Assembly: GCA_017430325.1 (NCBI GenBank)
Contig: JAFRNE010000035.1
Coordinates: 62,001 to 126,000 of the forward strand
Direction of reading: 5' to 3'
DNA: 64,000 nt
Origin: Eubacterium sp.
GTDB lineage: Bacteria > Bacillota > Clostridia > Lachnospirales > Lachnospiraceae
Below the pieces are notes generated by a model. The model searched no databases and had not been told where the DNA came from. It saw nothing but the letters and a program-made list of their open reading frames with translations. The position numbers and the translations under genes are program-made. Below, in pieces: positions 17,827 to 28,191 of this stretch; the first letter of the stretch is position 1, and the number at the start of each line of letters is the position of its first letter.

Positions 17827-17875
17827 GGAAAGTATTGTATTATCATCGATAAAGTAATATAATATATAGAAAGAT

Positions 17876-17906
17876 AAAAGGATGGATCATTACAATCCAT
17901 CCTTTT
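17876..17906 (+). terminator. Terminator of the fab operon
   Basis: AAAAGGATGGAT (17876-17887) pairs perfectly with ATCCATCCTTTT (17895-17906) around a seven-base loop. The T-run is inside the right arm and the element could work in both directions. Confidence 0.75.
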
Positions 17907-18088
17907 ACATTAGTGAAGGTTAAAAGTATTTATATGATTAAAGAAGATTAGGGAAATCTCCTTTAACAGGGGGCTATTTATTGTTTGTAGTCTCATAATA
18001 AAACATAATTAATCTTTAGTCTATAAAAAAAGTGCACTTAATATAAAATTTATGACCAATTTTGATTTTTTTTAAAAATGGTGGGGCT

Positions 18089-18844
18089 ATGGCAAAAATA
18101 GTGGATGAATGGACAGATATACTGTTCCAAAAACGTGAAAATGAAGAGAAACATCCGGGTTATGAGCGGGAGATGAGATTCTATGATCTTGTTGCAGAAG
18201 GCCGAATCAAGGATATGCAGGAGTACCGCAAGGATGCTCCTCCTTCTGATGCAAAGGAGAGGGGCGTGCTTTCGGATGATCCGCTGCGCAATTGTATTTA
18301 CCATATGATCGCTATGACGACGCTGATCTCAAGAACCTGTATAAGTCATGGTATAGAGCCTGAGCTTGCCTATGAGATGAGCGATGTTTATATCAGGCGT
18401 GCCGATAAGGCTAAGACTACCGACGAGGTCAATGCCATCAGAGAGGAAATGATACTTGGCTTCGCGAACGAGATGAATAAGAGGAAGACGGCGACAGTCA
18501 AGTCTACGCAGGTCAAGTTGTGTATAGATTATATTACCGACCATCTCCATGATAATATTACGGTTCCGGAGCTGGCTGAACATGTTAACCTGACGGTCAA
18601 ATACCTTTCAAAGCTCTTCAAGAAGGAGATGGGGTATTCGATCAATGAGCATATCAGGAGGCTGAAGGTTGAAGAAGCCAAGAGTCTTCTCAGATATTCC
18701 TATAAGTCAAGCCTGGAGATCGCGACGGATCTCGGCTTTACGTCCCACAGCTATTTCATAACGGTATTTAAGAAGGAAACCGGTATGACGCCGAGAGAAT
18801 ACAGGAACGAAAACTTCCGTAAGATAAATGAGCTTAAATTTTAA
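18089..18844 (+). CDS. AraC family transcriptional regulator (paralog A)
   Basis: About 251 residues. The C-terminal hundred are two AraC helix-turn-helix units: TVPELAEHVNLTVKYLSKLF and SSLEIATDLGFTSHSYFITV with the KKETGMTPREYR ending. The N-terminal part (DDPLRNCIYHMI, AYEMSDVYIRRAD) is not a cupin; it closely matches the N-terminus of the regulator at 54.6 kb, so the two are paralogs with a shared, unidentified sensor domain. ATG 18089 after GTGGGG is preferred over an upstream TTG. Confidence 0.85.
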   Translation: MAKIVDEWTDILFQKRENEEKHPGYEREMRFYDLVAEGRIKDMQEYRKDAPPSDAKERGVLSDDPLRNCIYHMIAMTTLISRTCISHGIEPELAYEMSDVYIRRADKAKTTDEVNAIREEMILGFANEMNKRKTATVKSTQVKLCIDYITDHLHDNITVPELAEHVNLTVKYLSKLFKKEMGYSINEHIRRLKVEEAKSLLRYSYKSSLEIATDLGFTSHSYFITVFKKETGMTPREYRNENFRKINELKF

Positions 18845-18884
18845 ATAATACGGCTCAAATATTATAGTTGAAACAGGTGGAAAT

Positions 18885-19445
18885 ATGCAGTTTGAAAAGA
18901 TAGATAAAAAAGAGCAGGGCCGATTCATTACAAGATATGATATCACTTATAAAATGAATGACGGTAATGAAAAGGTCTATGAGATGATAAGCAGGGACAA
19001 GGATATCAAGAGCTTTGACGAGCTTCACAACAGACCGGCAGATGCGGTCGTGCTTATCATGCACAGTGAAGATGGAGAGAGAGTTCTTATAAATAAAGAG
19101 TTCCGTCTGGCACCGGGGGAATGGGTTTATAATTTTCCTGCAGGCCTTATCGATCCGGGGGAGGATTATAAGATGGCTGCCGAGCGTGAGCTTCGTGAGG
19201 AGACCGGCCTTAAGCTTATAGCTATAGATGATTTCATCGGCGAAAGTTACAGCGCGGTTGGTTTTTCAAATGAAAAGAATGTCTGTGTTGTCGGAAGATG
19301 TACCGGTGAAATAACCGGAAGTGATTCTGCTGTAGAAGAGATAGAGGCAGGGTGGTATACAAGAAAAGAGGTGAGAGAGCTTCTGAAGACCGCCCGGTTT
19401 GCGGCAAGAACACAGGCTTATTGTTATATGTGGAGCAGGGAATAA
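18885..19445 (+). CDS. Nudix hydrolase, ADP-ribose pyrophosphatase-like
   Basis: 186 residues. The Nudix box is complete: GLIDPGED then ERELREETGL. The preceding PGEWVYNFPAG and following YSAVGFSNE fit the ADP-sugar hydrolase subfamily. It would hydrolyse ADP-ribose or a related nucleotide sugar in the cytoplasm. AGGTGG before ATG 18885; 40 bp after the AraC gene. Confidence 0.88.
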   Translation: MQFEKIDKKEQGRFITRYDITYKMNDGNEKVYEMISRDKDIKSFDELHNRPADAVVLIMHSEDGERVLINKEFRLAPGEWVYNFPAGLIDPGEDYKMAAERELREETGLKLIAIDDFIGESYSAVGFSNEKNVCVVGRCTGEITGSDSAVEEIEAGWYTRKEVRELLKTARFAARTQAYCYMWSRE

Positions 19446-19475
19446 ATAAAGTATAAAAAAGAAGGGTATGAAGAA

Positions 19476-21116
19476 ATGGAAAAGAAGAAAAATGGAAATC
19501 TGAAGTTTCTGATCGCAATTCTCGTTGTTGCAGTTATCATGTCGGCGGCTTACGTCATCACAGATGGAGAAGATGTTACGGAAACAGGCTGGGCGCTGCT
19601 TCCGCCGCTTATCGCGATAACTCTTGCGCTGGTAACAAAGGAGGTTTTCAGCTCACTTTTCATAGGTATCATAAGTGGTGCGCTCCTTTACACAGGCTTC
19701 AATTTCGAGGGAACAGTCAATCATACGTTTAAGGACGGAGTAATCGCAGTATTATCTGACTCGTACAACGTCGGCATACTTGTATTTCTCGTAATACTCG
19801 GTGCGATGGTCCAGCTCATGAATAAGGCGGGCGGATCTGCAGCCTTCGGTGAGTGGGCAAGTAAGCATATCAAGACAAGAGTCGGTGCTCAGCTTGCAAC
19901 CATCGTTCTGGGCGTACTTATCTTCATCGATGACTATTTCAACTGTCTTACAGTCGGAAGCGTTATGAGACCTGTTACAGACAAACATCAGGTTTCAAGA
20001 GCAAAGCTTGCATATCTTATCGATGCAACAGCTGCTCCTGTATGTATCATAGCTCCTATTTCATCATGGGCAGCGGCAGTATCGGGCTTTGTTAAAGGTG
20101 AGAATGGACTTAAGCTTTTCATAAGCTCTATCCCTTATAACTATTATGCAATACTTACCATCATCATGATGGTTTCACTTACCATCTTCAAGGCTGACTT
20201 CGGTCCTATGGCAAAGCATGAGAGAAATGCGCTTAAGGGTGATATTTATACAACACCTGACAGACCTTTCGAGAACTTTGCGCCTGAGAAATCAAATACA
20301 AGAGGAAAGGTTATAGATCTTGTTATCCCTATCATTTCACTTATCGTCTGCTGTATCATCGGTATGATCTACACAGGCGGCTTCTTCGAAGGCGGCGTAA
20401 GCTTTATAGATGCATTTGCAAACAGTGATGCTTCTGTAGGACTTGTATATGGTTCATTCTTTGCGCTTGTTATAACAGTAGTGCTTTATCTTATCAGAAA
20501 CGTACTTTCCTTCAAGGATTGTATGGACTGTGTACCGGAAGGTTTTAAGGCAATGGTTCCTGCCATACTTATACTTACCTTTGCATGGTCACTCAAGGCT
20601 ATGACAGACAGCCTCGGAGCCAAGGAATTCGTTGCAGGACTTATTAGCGGTTCGGCTGAAGACTTTATGAACTTCCTTCCTGCTATCATATTCCTGATCG
20701 CCTGCTTCCTTTCTTTCGCAACAGGAACTTCATGGGGAACATTCGGTATCCTTATTCCTATAGTTGTTGATGCTTTCAACGGCCAGGACAGAAGCCTTAT
20801 GATCATCGCTATCTCTGCCTGCATGGCAGGTGCTGTTTGCGGCGACCACTGCTCACCAATCTCAGATACTACGATCATGGCCTCGGCGGGTGCACAATGT
20901 AATCACGTAAATCATGTTTCGACACAGCTGCCATACGCACTTGTTGCAGCTATTGCGTCTGCACTTACCTTCCTTGCAGCCGGCTTTATCAGAACTGCAT
21001 GGATAAGTCTTATCATCGGTATCGCTATTATGGCGGTATGTATATTTGTCATCAAGACTCTGAGTGACAGAAAGAAGATAGAGTTCAGAGAGGATATTTC
21101 AGGAGAAGAAGAGTAA
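19476..21116 (+). CDS. nhaC: Na+/H+ antiporter, NhaC family
   Basis: 546 residues with about a dozen membrane segments. IFIDDYFNCLTVGSVMRPVTD, GTSWGTFGILIPIV and CGDHCSPISDTTIMASAGA are signatures of NhaC-type antiporters. It exchanges Na+ (or another cation or substrate) for H+ across the cytoplasmic membrane. GAAGGG at 19461-19466 sets ATG 19476. Paralogs in this family exchange organic acids or amines, so the ion specificity is not certain. Confidence 0.87.
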   Translation: MEKKKNGNLKFLIAILVVAVIMSAAYVITDGEDVTETGWALLPPLIAITLALVTKEVFSSLFIGIISGALLYTGFNFEGTVNHTFKDGVIAVLSDSYNVGILVFLVILGAMVQLMNKAGGSAAFGEWASKHIKTRVGAQLATIVLGVLIFIDDYFNCLTVGSVMRPVTDKHQVSRAKLAYLIDATAAPVCIIAPISSWAAAVSGFVKGENGLKLFISSIPYNYYAILTIIMMVSLTIFKADFGPMAKHERNALKGDIYTTPDRPFENFAPEKSNTRGKVIDLVIPIISLIVCCIIGMIYTGGFFEGGVSFIDAFANSDASVGLVYGSFFALVITVVLYLIRNVLSFKDCMDCVPEGFKAMVPAILILTFAWSLKAMTDSLGAKEFVAGLISGSAEDFMNFLPAIIFLIACFLSFATGTSWGTFGILIPIVVDAFNGQDRSLMIIAISACMAGAVCGDHCSPISDTTIMASAGAQCNHVNHVSTQLPYALVAAIASALTFLAAGFIRTAWISLIIGIAIMAVCIFVIKTLSDRKKIEFREDISGEEE

Positions 21117-21189
21117 GATCTGGATTCTGCAAAGTGTGAGAGACGGAAGCATTTAGAGAATGAAATGAACTATAATAAGAAATAATTAA

Positions 21190-21226
21190 AGCTCTGCTAT
21201 CAAAAACCTGGTAGCAGGGCTTTTTT
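21190..21226 (+). terminator. Terminator after nhaC
   Basis: AGCTCTGCTA pairs with TAGCAGGGCT (one G-T pair) and is followed by six T at 21221-21226. Confidence 0.85.
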
Positions 21227-21377
21227 GTTGCTCTTTTGTTGCCCTTTGTATGTATAATTAAGATTAGTTATTTAATATGGATATTTATGTATCGATGCTG
21301 CTGATATTTAATAAGATTATTGACGCAGTAAAAATACAGATACAGTGGTTACGGATAAAATACAGGAGGTTACGCAA

Positions 21378-24300
21378 ATGCCGGGATTTAAGGAATTGGA
21401 ATTGTATGAAAAGTTTAACGGTATTACTAAACTTTCAAGCTATCTGCAGAGGAATATGAGGGAATTCAGTGAAACTTACGCTCCCTATAATGAATATTAT
21501 CAGGCCTTAAAAAGGCAGCTTGATGCACTTTACGGGGCGAACGACGTGGGGCTGTACAGCAGTATGTCGGCGGAGGATATAGAAAACCTGAAGACTATGT
21601 TCAGAACCTGCCAGGAGATGTTACTTCATCAGCAGGAGGTAATGCAGCAGTGGGCTGCGGCGAACGGTATCGACCAGAAGGTAATAAACAAGGCCAACCG
21701 CTATTTTAATGAAATAAATACAATGATCGCGAGAGACAAGAGTATTGTTGATACATTTGATATTAGAGACGGTCTCTCGCTTCCTGCCGCTGTTTACAAG
21801 AATTCCTATGAGGTTTCGAATAACCTGCCGGAAAAGGAAGTTAAATTTGCCGAATATCGGATGATAATGAAGACAACTGATACGACTGAGGCTGCGCTGA
21901 TCGACAAGTATTTAAAGAGTTCACCGGAAAAGATAGTTAGAGATTGTATCAACCGTATGGAAAAGAATCCGAGGATATATGAGTATGTGTCCATGCCTCA
22001 GGATGCTGTTTACGCTATGAATACAGGTGATCCTGCGATAATCAATGAGTATTTGAACTCTCATGCGGATGTGCTTACGTTTTCGCAGAAGACCAGGCTT
22101 AATAAACAGCTTGAGGCTATGAAGCTTGCAGATAAGCTGCAGAATGTGGCGGAGTTTTTTATGGATGCGGAAGATGAGATCGGAGATAAACCAAAGGTAT
22201 TTCGCCCGAGTGATGCGAAGGAAGCTGATGCCTGCGAGCTGGAAATAGAACAACCTAAATTTCAGACAAGCAGTCAGGGATGCTGGTCCTGCGGTGCTCA
22301 GCTGCTTATTAACAGTAGAGGCAATAAGGAGGTAACCCAGGAGCATGTGCGTGACTACAGGGCGCCTCTTACAAAGCAGCAGATCGACGAGGACAGGAAT
22401 CTGATCAACAGACAGTATAACTATGACAGTTCTCAGAATCTCATGAACAGAAGTGATGCTATCCTTGCCTATGCTCCGAACAGTATGGTTCATGAGCTTA
22501 CCATACAGCAGTACCTGAGACCTGAGGAGAAGGCAGGTATATCACCTGAAAGCTATCTTGATAACTCTCTTGAGGTTGTCAAGAAGACTATTAGGCATGC
22601 TATAACAGTTGAGCATTCACCGGTTGTATTTCGTAAGCCGGGACATTATATTACGATCATTGGAATCGACGGCGATACAATAAAATATAAGGATAGTCAG
22701 AAGAAGCCGGGTAATACACCTAATCAGACTCATACAGCAAGTCTGAAGGAGCTTGTTGCCAATCTTCTTATAAATAAAACAGTGAATAGCAGAAGCTCGG
22801 TAGAGATGACCTGGGTTTCTGATATCAAGCTTTCTAAAGATGGCAAGACTATCCACGGTATTCCGAGCAAATATACCCAGATGAAGGACGACGGTTCCCT
22901 TGTTATGCCTCCTTTTGAGATTCAGATCGCGGCTGATGATGCAAACGCTACCGGTATCAACAAGAAGGGTGTCAGGATCTATCGTCCGGGTGGTGATGAA
23001 GACAAGATGCTCGGACATAATGAGGAAAGCGTATACTCAGACGGCGGTATCGTTAAGTTCGAGAAGGTTTATATGCCAAAGCAGTTGAATGCTGATTATT
23101 TAAAGAAGATGGCGGAGAAAAGATCTGTTGAGGATGAGGCTCTTCTTGATATTCAGGATAAGGAATACTGGGGCGTAGACCACACGGTTCCGGTTGTACG
23201 CCCGGATATTGATGATAATATTGTTAACGAGAATAATGTTGCTGCACCTGGAAATAATGCAGAGAATGTGGCAGTACAGAACAATAATCCGCCTCAGAAT
23301 AATGTACAGGATAACGGCGAAAATGAAGCTGACGAACAGTATTATCAGGAACATTACAGCCTCTCTGAGATAAGCACTATACTTGGCAATGCAGCTGAAG
23401 AGCTGGATAGTCATAAGATAAGCTTCTCAATCACCGGCCAGTATGAGGATTATGACAATCTAAGCACTGAGCTCCAGGAAATACAGGACCTTGCAGAGCT
23501 TGGCAGGAAAAGTGCGCTTAAAAATGACGGAAGATTCGGACAGAATGAGATGAAACGCATGATGGATCTGATAAACGGTGCCATCACAACTGCAGGCTTA
23601 TATCTGGATTGTAAATACGAAGATATGAAGGACGATCCTTCCCGTAAGACAGATCCTAAGAAGCAGACCAGAGAACAGCCACGTATTAAAGCTGTGATAG
23701 GTGCACTTGACAAGCTTATGGATATCAGAAATGTGCTTTCCGGTGGGGCTGATCAGGAGTTAAAGCGTGCTGAGAAAGATGGCATAATAAATAATTATAA
23801 GGCTGTTCTGGTTAATGAGGCAGATAAGAAAAAGCAGCAGGAAGCTACCTTTAAAAACAGATCAGTTGATGCGGACCTGATGGAGAGACAGATTACTGAG
23901 ATTGATGCTCTTATGGGTTTACAGCCGGAATTCTTGGATCAGTTTAAGAGTAAAAACAGGATAAAATATCAGACTGTAAACGGAAATAAAGTATCACTTT
24001 TCAGAAAGATCAAACCAATCAATGAGGGCTTTAGTGCTATCGGAACCGATGACAAAAGTCTCGTCCTTTCAAGTAAAGATTTTGCGGCTCTCAGCTTTGC
24101 GGCACTGACTACAAGAGATATATATGAAAAGTACGATTCGAAATATAAGGTATGGGATGATAATCCATATCTTGATAAAGAATCAAGATACAGGGTAAAT
24201 TCCACAAGGGTGGTATTTGGTCTTGCGTCTAAGCTTGATTATGAGATGACAAAAGGTATAGACAATATCGTTGATTCAAGAAACTATACAGCTGATGTTA

Positions 24301-27140
24301 TGAGAAGCTATGAAAATGGCAATAAAGAGCCACTTGCAAAGCTGATAACCGAGGGTATAAAGAATTTCAAGGACATTGCCCTGGGCGGTGATTATGAATT
24401 ATATACAAACCTGATCGTTTACAGTGAGATGGGACAGCGTATGACAGCCATGCTTGACAGGGATCCGGAGCTGATGAAGCTTGCCACATCCAAGGGAATT
24501 ACCGGTCAGGATATTGAGCTTATCAGATCCATGGGAACCTTTGGAAGGATAGATGATCTTAGTATTAAAGTATTTAATATGTTTAGTAATAAGGGTATTA
24601 TAAATGATCTGAAGCTTTCGGATACTCAGAAGGAAGAGTATTATACTGATCTGCTGATGGGAATACGTATTCAGGAAAATACAGAAGGTATTGAAGAAGG
24701 ACTAAGTAAAAATCCTGAATATGTAAGGGAAATAAATGAACGTGATAAAAAGGCAGCGGAGATATCTCTTAACGCTCTGACACAATTTGATATTGATATA
24801 AAGGAGCATCTGGAAGCAAATTACAGCCAGGCAAGTTTTGGACAGCTGCTGGCGGATCATAACAACCTTAAGAATGCAGCCCTTGCTGAACCTGTCGAAG
24901 CTGTCAGGTTTGAGAAGCTTGTTGATGCAAATCAAACCTTCAGGATAGCACTAAAAGAATTCTTTACAAATCAGCAGACTCAGTTCAAGCAGTATGAAGA
25001 AGGACTCGTCAACCGGATGATAGACAAGATAAATGCGGAAGGTATAAAACGTGGATATGACATGAGCCTCCCGGAAAATCGTAAGTACAGAGTTCCTATC
25101 ATGATCGATCTGAAGAAGGCTCAGATGGAGGAAAAGAAAAAACAGGCTGAGAAGGGCCAGCTGCCTCAGGAGGAGAGAGAAGGTTTCGCCAGAGAATATG
25201 AGGACTTCCAGATATATTCACGAATGGCATATTCTTCCTTCAAGGGACTGGGACTTTGTAAGGATGTAGAAAGATTAATGCCGGGGTTAGGCGGTGTTAT
25301 GATGAATTATAAAGGCCATACGGAGAAGATCATAGCTTTAAAATATAAATCGGATAATCCCCTTATGCAGAAAATGTCTGATCCGGGCTTCTATGAGAAG
25401 GAAAGACGCCGTATAAAGGACTATCTGAAGGGCTCGGGAATCTCTAAGCTTAAGCCTGCAGACTTCTTCAGGCTGATGAATACCGATAAAATTGAGCAGG
25501 GTAAAACCTTTACGACTTCACAGCAGAGGATGCTTTCTGTAGCTGAATCTCTGAAAGCTTATGAGAAGCTGAAGCCGGCTGAAAAAAATCAGCTTAAATC
25601 TCTTTATGCTCCACTTGCAGAGGTAAGAGAGCCTGAGGCAGCTCCTGTTCAGGGACGTAATGCGAGACCAAATAAAGAGCTCCTTAACAGAAGAATGATA
25701 AGTGCATTTGCAAAGAATGCAGAAAAGGTGATCAGCCAGATCAAGGGAACCTACGGAAAAGGAAAGAGTGATTCCAAGCCTTCAGCTGATATGAAGAAGG
25801 TGGCAAACAGTCTGAAGGGCTTCAGGGCAGATATGAGCGTAGAGGAGTTCGAGAAGCAGCTTAAGGCTCTTGATGAGGTTGTAGATATTTACATTGAGAA
25901 GAAGGGATTTCCAAGTAAGTCTGACAGAGTTGACAGATTGGAATTCGTCAAGAATCTGAAGATCGATATCGCAGATTATAAAAATGAAGCTGAATCGATC
26001 CGAAAAGGAAAAGGCGGTAAGATTCATGATATTCATCTTGGTGAAGTAACAAAGGGTAATACCATCACTGTAAATGATCTGAAGAAAAATCTGCTTAGTT
26101 TCACTCATAATATGATGGAGAAGAGTTCAGAAGGAATGCTTCCGATATATCTTTATGATCCGACAATTCCAAGCCAGATCAGAGAAGAGATGCCACCTAC
26201 ACCGAAAGGGGAATTCAAGAAATTTCTTGATGCTATGAAGGATTGGGATAAGCTGAGAAAGCCGGGACCTGATCATCAGCCACCTAAGGTAAGCTTTGAT
26301 ATTATGAAAGAAACTGTGGAAAGATTAAACACTGCAGCAACCAAATGGCTTTCATCACATGAACCTGCCGGAACAGATTTTGAGATAGAAAGATATGATT
26401 TTGTGAAGACAACCTGGGAGAGTGCGCAGACTGCCTTAAGAAATATCAGATATCTGCAGCCATATATGGATATAGTTACACCTGAAGGAAGGATGGGCAG
26501 CCTGAATATATATGATGCAGTAAAAACAATGCCTGAACCATATAAGAATATTACAGCAGTTACGGATACACAGGGTTCTTTATTCTACCCAACAGCTGTT
26601 CTGCAACCTTGGAATGATGCAAAACAGCAGCTTGGTCAGGATGAAAATAATTTTCAGAAGAAATATATTAAGGGAAATAAAATAAGAAATCAACTGGCTA
26701 CAACCTATGCAAATGTGGCTATAGGAATGATTTATAAGTACCCTCTGTATAGACTTGATCTGGAGAACGCTAATCAGGAATCCTTAAATAAGAGACCTGT
26801 TAATATGGCTGGACAGGCCGCTGTGGATATGTTCATCAGGTCAATCGATAAGGTAGATGGATGGACAGAGCTTTCAAAGAAATATACTGATAATGATCTG
26901 AAGGATGCTTTGAAAGAAATAGCTAAAGATGTTGCAAAAACCAAGGCATTCCGGAATGTTGTTGAGGATTCGGCATTATGTGATATCTGCGACAATGTTA
27001 TGGAAGAAGCAAAGCGACTTGGTGATGATAAGCAGCTGAAGTCCATGGTCAGTAAGGAAAATGTTGAAAAGATGGTAAAGAAGATACAGAAGGAGAAGAG
27101 GGCGCAGAACCAGGCCGGGAATCAGGTTCCGGGGGTATAA
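21378..27140 (+). CDS. Giant protein with papain/C39-like cysteine protease domain
   Basis: About 1,920 residues; no family recognised for the whole chain. AGGAGG at 21364-21369 sets ATG 21378 (a GTG at 21345 is also in frame). No signal peptide or membrane helix is visible. Residues 1-280 are helical. Around residue 300 is a papain-fold site: SSQGCWSCGAQLL with Gln300 as oxyanion residue and Cys302 as nucleophile, His423 in KPGHYITIIGID and Asp439 in YKDS, the Cys-His-Asp order and spacing of C39/C1-like peptidases. An Asn/Pro/Gln-rich linker (about 620-665) separates this from roughly 1,250 residues of charged, mostly helical sequence. It is monocistronic, between terminators. It could be a protease, a transglutaminase-like or deamidase effector, or a catalytic scaffold; export route and substrate are unknown. 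Confidence 0.75.
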   Translation: MPGFKELELYEKFNGITKLSSYLQRNMREFSETYAPYNEYYQALKRQLDALYGANDVGLYSSMSAEDIENLKTMFRTCQEMLLHQQEVMQQWAAANGIDQKVINKANRYFNEINTMIARDKSIVDTFDIRDGLSLPAAVYKNSYEVSNNLPEKEVKFAEYRMIMKTTDTTEAALIDKYLKSSPEKIVRDCINRMEKNPRIYEYVSMPQDAVYAMNTGDPAIINEYLNSHADVLTFSQKTRLNKQLEAMKLADKLQNVAEFFMDAEDEIGDKPKVFRPSDAKEADACELEIEQPKFQTSSQGCWSCGAQLLINSRGNKEVTQEHVRDYRAPLTKQQIDEDRNLINRQYNYDSSQNLMNRSDAILAYAPNSMVHELTIQQYLRPEEKAGISPESYLDNSLEVVKKTIRHAITVEHSPVVFRKPGHYITIIGIDGDTIKYKDSQKKPGNTPNQTHTASLKELVANLLINKTVNSRSSVEMTWVSDIKLSKDGKTIHGIPSKYTQMKDDGSLVMPPFEIQIAADDANATGINKKGVRIYRPGGDEDKMLGHNEESVYSDGGIVKFEKVYMPKQLNADYLKKMAEKRSVEDEALLDIQDKEYWGVDHTVPVVRPDIDDNIVNENNVAAPGNNAENVAVQNNNPPQNNVQDNGENEADEQYYQEHYSLSEISTILGNAAEELDSHKISFSITGQYEDYDNLSTELQEIQDLAELGRKSALKNDGRFGQNEMKRMMDLINGAITTAGLYLDCKYEDMKDDPSRKTDPKKQTREQPRIKAVIGALDKLMDIRNVLSGGADQELKRAEKDGIINNYKAVLVNEADKKKQQEATFKNRSVDADLMERQITEIDALMGLQPEFLDQFKSKNRIKYQTVNGNKVSLFRKIKPINEGFSAIGTDDKSLVLSSKDFAALSFAALTTRDIYEKYDSKYKVWDDNPYLDKESRYRVNSTRVVFGLASKLDYEMTKGIDNIVDSRNYTADVMRSYENGNKEPLAKLITEGIKNFKDIALGGDYELYTNLIVYSEMGQRMTAMLDRDPELMKLATSKGITGQDIELIRSMGTFGRIDDLSIKVFNMFSNKGIINDLKLSDTQKEEYYTDLLMGIRIQENTEGIEEGLSKNPEYVREINERDKKAAEISLNALTQFDIDIKEHLEANYSQASFGQLLADHNNLKNAALAEPVEAVRFEKLVDANQTFRIALKEFFTNQQTQFKQYEEGLVNRMIDKINAEGIKRGYDMSLPENRKYRVPIMIDLKKAQMEEKKKQAEKGQLPQEEREGFAREYEDFQIYSRMAYSSFKGLGLCKDVERLMPGLGGVMMNYKGHTEKIIALKYKSDNPLMQKMSDPGFYEKERRRIKDYLKGSGISKLKPADFFRLMNTDKIEQGKTFTTSQQRMLSVAESLKAYEKLKPAEKNQLKSLYAPLAEVREPEAAPVQGRNARPNKELLNRRMISAFAKNAEKVISQIKGTYGKGKSDSKPSADMKKVANSLKGFRADMSVEEFEKQLKALDEVVDIYIEKKGFPSKSDRVDRLEFVKNLKIDIADYKNEAESIRKGKGGKIHDIHLGEVTKGNTITVNDLKKNLLSFTHNMMEKSSEGMLPIYLYDPTIPSQIREEMPPTPKGEFKKFLDAMKDWDKLRKPGPDHQPPKVSFDIMKETVERLNTAATKWLSSHEPAGTDFEIERYDFVKTTWESAQTALRNIRYLQPYMDIVTPEGRMGSLNIYDAVKTMPEPYKNITAVTDTQGSLFYPTAVLQPWNDAKQQLGQDENNFQKKYIKGNKIRNQLATTYANVAIGMIYKYPLYRLDLENANQESLNKRPVNMAGQAAVDMFIRSIDKVDGWTELSKKYTDNDLKDALKEIAKDVAKTKAFRNVVEDSALCDICDNVMEEAKRLGDDKQLKSMVSKENVEKMVKKIQKEKRAQNQAGNQVPGV

Positions 27141-27202
27141 ACTGCAAAGTTTTGCTGGACGAACTACTTGATGCTCTGATTGTTATCTTTAAGAATGTAA
27201 TA

Positions 27203-27232
27203 AAACCGGATGTCGTTATTGGCATCCGGTTT
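27203..27232. terminator. Bidirectional terminator between giant gene and EamA gene
   Basis: AAACCGGATG (27203-27212) pairs perfectly with CATCCGGTTT (27223-27232), giving T-tracts on both strands between convergent genes. Confidence 0.85.
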
Positions 27233-27252
27233 GTTACATTATTTCGTGGTTA

Positions 27253-28179
27253 TTATGCTTTTTCAGATTTGTTTTTTGTCGGCAGTTTCAGCTCTGCGAT
27301 AAGGATGGCTGTGAACATCAGAACACATCCGATAAGCTCGCGCGCACTGAGTCCTTCGTGAAGAACAACCCAGCCGGAGAGAGCACCAAATACGCTTTCA
27401 AGGCACATGATCAGACTTGCAACGGTTGGGTTAACACCCTTCTGGCCGATAACCTGACAGGTGTAGGCAACTCCGTTTGATAGTATTCCTGCGTAGAGGA
27501 TGGCCGGCAGAGCCTTATATATAGCGCTGAAGGTCGGATGTTCAAAGATATACATGCTTGCTGTTGCAAGAACCGCAACGGTCATGAACATACAGCAGGA
27601 AAGCTTTAAACTGTCAGTTTTCGGCGAGTAGTGATTAACCGACATGATCTGCAATGCAAAGATCACAGAGCAGAGCATTACGAAGCTGTCGCCGAGGGAT
27701 ATTTTAAGCGAACCGCTGATACTAAGAAGATAGAGACCGGCTACGCTGAAAATAACAGCGATCCAGATCTTTGCAGCGGGCTTCTTGCCGATGAATATCG
27801 AAAATATAGGTACGATCACAACGTAAAGCGTAGTGATAAAACTGGCTTTTGCTGTGGTCGTATATTCTATTCCGTACTGCTGGCAGAAGCTTGCGAGAAA
27901 GAGCAGGGCTCCGCATATTGCACCGGCCTTAAGGTGTAGCCTGCTTACTTCTTTGGTCTTCTCCGGGTTGTAGGCTTCGGGCTTTTTCTTCATAGCCTTT
28001 TTATCACGGAATATGATAAAGGGCAGGAGAAAGAGAGTTCCGATGTAGCTCCTGCACGCGAGGAAGGTAAAGGCTGAAACATCCTTGGCACCGATACTCT
28101 GTGCAACAAATGTCGTCCCCCAGAAGAAGGCCGCTATGAAAAGTGCGATTATGTATTTTGCTGATTTATTATTATTCAT
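27253..28179 (-). CDS. EamA/DMT family transporter
   Basis: 308 residues with ten hydrophobic segments in two EamA repeats (IALFIAAFFWGTTFVAQS in the first, GVNPTVASLIMCLESVFGAL in the second), as in drug/metabolite transporters. Substrate unknown. It starts 12 bp after the GH13 gene and is likely co-transcribed with it. The ribosome binding site is weak, so translation may depend on the upstream gene. Confidence 0.88.
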   Translation of the reverse strand: MNNNKSAKYIIALFIAAFFWGTTFVAQSIGAKDVSAFTFLACRSYIGTLFLLPFIIFRDKKAMKKKPEAYNPEKTKEVSRLHLKAGAICGALLFLASFCQQYGIEYTTTAKASFITTLYVVIVPIFSIFIGKKPAAKIWIAVIFSVAGLYLLSISGSLKISLGDSFVMLCSVIFALQIMSVNHYSPKTDSLKLSCCMFMTVAVLATASMYIFEHPTFSAIYKALPAILYAGILSNGVAYTCQVIGQKGVNPTVASLIMCLESVFGALSGWVVLHEGLSARELIGCVLMFTAILIAELKLPTKNKSEKA

Positions 28180-28191
28180 GATAAGCTGTTG

